Assembly: GCA_002869605.1 (NCBI GenBank)
Contig: PKUI01000098.1
Span: 1-27,208 of the forward strand
DNA: 27,208 nucleotides
Direction: 5' to 3'
Origin: Desulfuromonas sp.
GTDB lineage: Bacteria > Desulfobacterota > Desulfuromonadia > Desulfuromonadales > SZUA-401
Below are positions 23,952 through 27,208 of the stretch, piece after piece. The translations under genes were made by a program, and so were the position numbers. Under the pieces are notes generated by a model. That model was not told the DNA's origin. It did no database searches and was given only the letters and a program-made list of their open reading frames with translations. Every line of letters begins with the position of its first letter. Positions within the stretch are counted from its first letter, which is position 1.

Positions 23952-25238
23952 ATGGCGACCCTCTACACCTCACGCCTGCTGCTGCCGATCAACCGTGCGC
24001 CGATCGAGAACGGCGCGCTGCTGGTCGACAAGGGACGCATCCTCGGGGTTGGTTCCAGTGAGCGGATGATGGCGGGGTGCCCCGACGCCCACGTCATCGA
24101 CTTCGGCGATGCGGCACTGTTGCCGCCGATGGTCAATGCCCACACGCACCTCGAACTGACCCGCTTCCCCGGCTGGGCTGAGCGTGCCGGCATGTCCGGC
24201 CCGCCGGCCTCCTTCGTCGACTGGATCCAGCGCTTGATCAGTGTCAAGCGCGGCCGTCCGACGGACGAGTTTGCTCCCTCGATTGCCGCCGGTATCAGTG
24301 CCTGCCTGGCCAGTGGCACCGCGGCGATCGGTGACGTACTCTCGTACTTCCCGGCGCGCAGCGCTTACGCCACGGCGCCGCTGCGTGGGCGCATCTTCTA
24401 CGAGGCGCTCGGTCGCGAGCCGGCCAAGTGTCGCTGGATGCTCGAGGCGATCGACCAGATGGTCGAGGAGGGGGGCGCCGGCTGGCTCTCTCCGGCGATC
24501 TCGCCGCATTCGCCGTATTCGCTCTCCGATACCTTCCTGCAACAGAGCTGCAATCTCGCCCGTCGCCAGGGCCTGCAGATCATGATCCACCTCGCCGAGT
24601 CAGCGGAGGAAGTGACCTTCCTCAAGGATTCGAGCGGCCCGATCGCTGAGCAGCTGTTCCCGTTTGTCGACTGGCGTGGCATGCTGCCGCCGCCGGCCAA
24701 CATTACCCCGCTTGAGTACCTTGAGCATGCCGGTGGCCTGACTGCTTCGACGGTGCTGGTGCACGGCGTACAGCTCACTGATGCCGAGATCGCTCGTATC
24801 GCCGAGGTCGGCTGCAGCCTGGTGCTCTGCCCACGTTCCAATGCACGCCTCGAGGTCGGCAAGGCGCCGTTGCAGAAGTTACGCGATGCCGGCATTAACC
24901 TCGCCTTCGGTACCGACTCGATGGCGAGTGCTGACTCGCTATCGATGTGGGACGAGATCGCCTTCGCCCGTGAAGGTTTCGGCGAGGCGGCCGATCCGCA
25001 CTTTCTGCTTGAAGCAGCCACCCGTGGCGGTGCCCGCGCTCTCGGCATCGATGGCGAACTCGGCACCTTCGCTCCTGGTTATGGAATCCACTTCCAGGTG
25101 GTGCGTCTGCCTGAACTCGATGGAATCGCACCGATCCTCGACCATCTCACCAGCGGCGTCGCCGATGAGGCCGTGCGACTGTTCCTCGATGGCGAAGAGG
25201 TACACGCCGATTCGTGGGACTACTCGGGCCACGACTAG
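23952..25238 (+). CDS. Amidohydrolase family protein (nucleoside/aminofutalosine deaminase-like)
   Basis: A 428-residue metal-dependent amidohydrolase of the TrzN/SsnA/MtaD group. Metal ligands are visible in 'VNAHTHLEL' (H64, H66), 'MIHLAES', 'VLVHGVQL' and 'FGTDSMASADSLSMWDEI'. 'LSPAISPHSPYSLSD' is the substrate-loop region. Members deaminate purine-like compounds such as S-adenosylhomocysteine, methylthioadenosine, 8-oxoguanine or aminodeoxyfutalosine (a menaquinone precursor). The sequence alone does not decide between them. It begins 4 bases after the panD stop, so it belongs to the pan operon by position although no pantothenate role is known. Confidence 0.9.
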   Translation: MATLYTSRLLLPINRAPIENGALLVDKGRILGVGSSERMMAGCPDAHVIDFGDAALLPPMVNAHTHLELTRFPGWAERAGMSGPPASFVDWIQRLISVKRGRPTDEFAPSIAAGISACLASGTAAIGDVLSYFPARSAYATAPLRGRIFYEALGREPAKCRWMLEAIDQMVEEGGAGWLSPAISPHSPYSLSDTFLQQSCNLARRQGLQIMIHLAESAEEVTFLKDSSGPIAEQLFPFVDWRGMLPPPANITPLEYLEHAGGLTASTVLVHGVQLTDAEIARIAEVGCSLVLCPRSNARLEVGKAPLQKLRDAGINLAFGTDSMASADSLSMWDEIAFAREGFGEAADPHFLLEAATRGGARALGIDGELGTFAPGYGIHFQVVRLPELDGIAPILDHLTSGVADEAVRLFLDGEEVHADSWDYSGHD

Positions 25239-25243
25239 TGTCG

Positions 25244-25687
25244 ATGATCGAAGAGAACGGAACCATCATTGAGCTCAAGTCTCCCTCCATTGCGCTGGTG
25301 CTGTGCCAGAAGGGGAGCTTCTGCACACACTGCGCGGCCATGGATACCTGTCGCCTCGGCGAAGACAACCAGAGCATGCAGGTCGAGGCGCACAATGCCC
25401 TCGGCGCCGAGGTCGGTGACCGGGTGGTGCTGGCGGTCAGCTCGCGAAACTTCTTGACCTCGTCCTTCGTGGTCTATATCTTGCCGCTGCTATTCATGCT
25501 CGTCGGCGGACTCCTTGGTCAGTTTATCGGCGAGAAGCTGGTCGAGGGTGTGTCGCCACAGCTGCTCTCGGCACTGCTCGGTGTCATCTTCCTGGTCGGT
25601 GGCTTTGTCACCATCAAGGTCGGTAGCCGCGCGCTGAAACAAGAACACTATCTACCGAGGATTGTGCGCATCCTCGCCGACGATTGA
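25244..25687 (+). CDS. RseC-family (SoxR-reducing system) membrane protein
   Basis: A 147-residue protein with the RseC/MucC layout: an N-terminal soluble domain with cysteines C21, C27, C30 and C36 ('LCQKGSFCTHCAAMDTC'), 'GAEVGDRVVLAVSSRNFL', two transmembrane helices near residues 67-87 and 100-122, and a short basic tail. RseC modulates sigma-E signalling and SoxR reduction in enterics. In anaerobes, relatives occur with electron-transport genes, and the cysteines may bind an Fe-S cluster. ATG 25244 is preferred; GTG 25238 overlaps the previous stop and is also in frame. No sigma-E genes are nearby. Confidence 0.87.
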   Translation: MIEENGTIIELKSPSIALVLCQKGSFCTHCAAMDTCRLGEDNQSMQVEAHNALGAEVGDRVVLAVSSRNFLTSSFVVYILPLLFMLVGGLLGQFIGEKLVEGVSPQLLSALLGVIFLVGGFVTIKVGSRALKQEHYLPRIVRILADD

Positions 25688-25696
25688 TTCATCGAC

Positions 25697-26155
25697 ATGG
25701 GCATCAAGATCATCGCCACCAACAAGAAGGCCTATCACGACTATTTCATCGACGAGACCTACGAGGCCGGTATGGTACTGACCGGAACCGAGGTCAAGTC
25801 GCTGCGCCAGGGGAACGCCAACCTAAAGGAGTCGTTCTGCCGTATCAAGAACGGCGAGGTGTTCATCAACAACCTGCATATCAGTCCCTACGAGCAAGGT
25901 AACATCAACAACGTCGAACCGACGCGTATCCGCAAGCTGCTGCTGCACCATGCCGAGATCATCAAGCTCACCCGCAAGGTCGAGGAGAAGGGGCTGTCGC
26001 TGGTCCCGACCAAGCTCTACTTCAAGAACAGCCTGGTCAAGCTCGAGATCGGCATTGGTCGCGGTAAGAAGCTGCACGACAAGCGCCAGACCCTCAAGCG
26101 CAAGGAGGCCGATCGCGAGATGGCCAAGGCGATCAAGTCGCGCGGCCAGGAGTAG
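25697..26155 (+). CDS. smpB: SsrA-binding protein SmpB
   Basis: The 152-residue partner of tmRNA in trans-translation. It binds the tRNA-like domain, reaches the decoding centre of stalled ribosomes and permits tagging of incomplete proteins. Family motifs are '[39 protein letters not shown]', '[25 protein letters not shown]', '[33 protein letters not shown]', and the lysine-rich tail '[19 protein letters not shown]'. Length is normal. Its RNA partner ssrA begins about 1 kb downstream, separated by an FHA gene and repeat copy 3. Confidence 0.97.
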   Translation: MGIKIIATNKKAYHDYFIDETYEAGMVLTGTEVKSLRQGNANLKESFCRIKNGEVFINNLHISPYEQGNINNVEPTRIRKLLLHHAEIIKLTRKVEEKGLSLVPTKLYFKNSLVKLEIGIGRGKKLHDKRQTLKRKEADREMAKAIKSRGQE

Positions 26156-26177
26156 GGCGGTTTTATAAGGAGACGCA

Positions 26178-26540
26178 ATGGCGAAGCTGGTACTGATGCT
26201 CTTAGATAAGGTGCTCAAGGAGATTCAACTGAGTGACGAAGAGCTGAGCGTCGGGCGCGATCCGGGCTGCGATATCCATCTCGACAACCCTCTGGTATCG
26301 CGCCAGCACGCCGAGATCTACCGTCAGGGTTATACGGTGTATGTCGAAGATAAAAAGAGCACCAACGGTACGTTTTTGAACGGCAAGTTCATGAACTTCA
26401 AGAGCGGCCTCAACCACCAGGATACCATCACCATCGGCAAGCACGTGATCCGCTACCTCGAGGACGGCAAGGAAGAGTCGACGCTGGATGATGCCTGTCA
26501 GACGGTGTTTATGAGTGCCGAGGATTTGAAGAAAAGGTAA
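26178..26540 (+). CDS. FHA-domain protein
   Basis: A single forkhead-associated domain of 120 residues. FHA domains bind phosphothreonine peptides. The conserved residues are all present: 'LSVGRDPGCDIHLDNPLVSRQHAEIYRQG' (GR, SxxH) and 'KKSTNGTFLNGKFM' (NG). There is no additional catalytic or membrane domain, so it is probably an adaptor for a Ser/Thr kinase encoded elsewhere or for a secretion or motility complex. A strong AAGGAGA site precedes ATG 26178. It lies between smpB and ssrA, and repeat copy 3 begins 5 bases after its stop codon. Confidence 0.92.
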   Translation: MAKLVLMLLDKVLKEIQLSDEELSVGRDPGCDIHLDNPLVSRQHAEIYRQGYTVYVEDKKSTNGTFLNGKFMNFKSGLNHQDTITIGKHVIRYLEDGKEESTLDDACQTVFMSAEDLKKR

Positions 26541-26545
26541 TAAAC

Positions 26546-27022
26546 CGCCGGGGGCGCCCGGCAGCACCTTTCCTTTCCCACTTCTAAGCCGCAGGGTCGC
26601 GGCCCCGCACGCCGCCTTACTCTTTTGTGACGCCCCAAAAGAGTAAGCAGAAAAGGGCGCCCGACCTCCTAGCCCGCACAAAGCAGCGGGTTCCCTGCGC
26701 AGCAACGGCTCCCGCCGGGCCTTCGCCATGCGCTTCGCTTAACTCTCCGGCCTCTTTCGGCGAAAGCCGCTGCAGCTCCGGCGGCGTCACACGGGAGAGG
26801 GAAAAGCCTTTGACTGTTTCATGGTTTGTACGGGGCCCCGTGTGTAGTCACCGAGTGCCGGGATTTTAATCTTGCCGTCTGGCGAGCACGCGAGCCGGCT
26901 GGATTAAAACTTCCGGCCAGCGAGGGCACCCGATCGTCGGGTGACGGAGGCGGGGTGGCTTTCTTTTGCTTACTTTTCTTTGCCATCAAAGAAAAGTAAG
27001 GCGCTGCCGGGCGCCACCGGCG
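26546..27022 (+). repeat. Dispersed structured repeat, copy 3
   Basis: The longest copy, about 477 bp, with GC-rich inverted termini (CGCCGGGGGCGCCCGGC at the left; the complement at the right with G-to-T-type changes) and two perfect hairpins: 26616-26627 with 26636-26647 (12 bp) and 26969-26981 with 26988-27000 (13 bp). The interior shares blocks with copy 2 in the same orientation (GTTCCCTGCGCAGCAACG, TTCGCCAT, CGGGGCCCCGTG, GGATTAAAACTTCCGGCC, CACCCGATCGTCGGGTG) and with copy 1 in reverse. No coding frame is convincing. It fills most of the gap between the FHA gene and ssrA. Confidence 0.85.
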
Positions 27023-27099
27023 ATTTGATTCTGAATGATTCGTGGAGTTGATTCCGTTTTGGTTGTGTGCAGGCTTACAAAGCTGCTGGTATTCATTTG

Positions 27100-27121
27100 C
27101 TCCTTATGCGAGAATAAGGAG
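27100..27121 (+). promoter_or_regulatory. Perfect 8-bp inverted repeat upstream of ssrA
   Basis: CTCCTTAT (27100-27107) and ATAAGGAG (27114-27121) form a perfect stem with a 6-base loop, 24 bases before the tmRNA 5' end. It could be an operator over the ssrA promoter or a structure in the tmRNA precursor. No clear -35/-10 pair was found around it and no T-run follows, so a terminator is less likely. Confidence 0.35.
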
Positions 27122-27145
27122 TAAACGTTAGCTCTTTGAAAACAT

Positions 27146-27208
27146 GGGGGTGCACTGGTTTCGACGGGGGTCGGAAGCGCAAGTTGCATGTCGGAGTGGG
27201 CAGGCTCC
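27146..27208 (+). ncRNA. ssrA: tmRNA (SsrA), 5' end only
   Basis: The window ends inside the gene. The first bases, GGGGGTGCACTGGTTTCGACG, match the conserved 5' end of bacterial tmRNA (acceptor-stem strand followed by the tRNA-like D-loop region 'TGGTTTCGACGGGG'), and 'TTGCATGTCGGAG' further on fits the start of helix 2. The acceptor partner strand, the tag reading frame and the pseudoknots lie beyond the window. The mature 5' end at 27146 is inferred by analogy with RNase P processing of other tmRNAs. Its position close to smpB supports the call. Confidence 0.88.

Overview
The window is GC-rich, densely packed bacterial DNA with every supported gene on the + strand. The gene content fits the Desulfuromonadia (Geobacter, Desulfuromonas and relatives, formerly Deltaproteobacteria): a GeoRSP-type radical SAM/SPASM peptide cassette, a YedE-type selenium membrane protein, a very large NAD-glutamate dehydrogenase, and smpB close to ssrA. 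This placement is inferred from gene content, not from an rRNA sequence.

Region 1 (1-10981) is the accessory and most interesting part. From 1 to 7978 the genes are packed head to tail with overlaps or very short gaps: the end of a HEAT-repeat protein, a NosR/NapH-like membrane iron-sulfur protein, a one-lobe periplasmic binding-like protein, two NosD-like beta-helix proteins, a PhnD-like lipoprotein, a membrane-anchored helical protein, a YedE-family putative selenium transporter, a PqqD-like peptide chaperone and a radical SAM/SPASM maturase. After a 486-base gap holding a structured repeat come an 18-codon peptide gene with a near-perfect Shine-Dalgarno site, a strong hairpin followed by T residues, a SPASM protein that has lost the radical SAM cysteines, a cysteine desulfurase of the type found in selenium gene clusters, and a small lipoprotein. 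Read together, this looks like a ribosomally made, post-translationally modified peptide (RiPP) pathway coupled to sulfur or selenium mobilisation and a cell-envelope redox/binding module. The substrate and product are unknown.

Region 2 (11018-21036) is housekeeping: a PIN-PhoH ATPase, tsaD, a DUF2062 membrane protein, rsmA, a cytoplasmic parvulin-type prolyl isomerase, the 1579-residue glutamate dehydrogenase and a flavin reductase-like protein.

Region 3 (21874-27208) holds panB-panC-panD for pantothenate synthesis, an amidohydrolase, an RseC-family membrane protein, smpB, an FHA-domain protein and the 5' end of tmRNA (ssrA), which runs off the window.

The only three long non-coding gaps (7979-8464, 21037-21873 and 26541-27145) each contain one copy of the same dispersed repeat, about 350-480 bp long. 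It has GC-rich inverted termini and internal perfect hairpins; copy 1 is inverted relative to copies 2 and 3.
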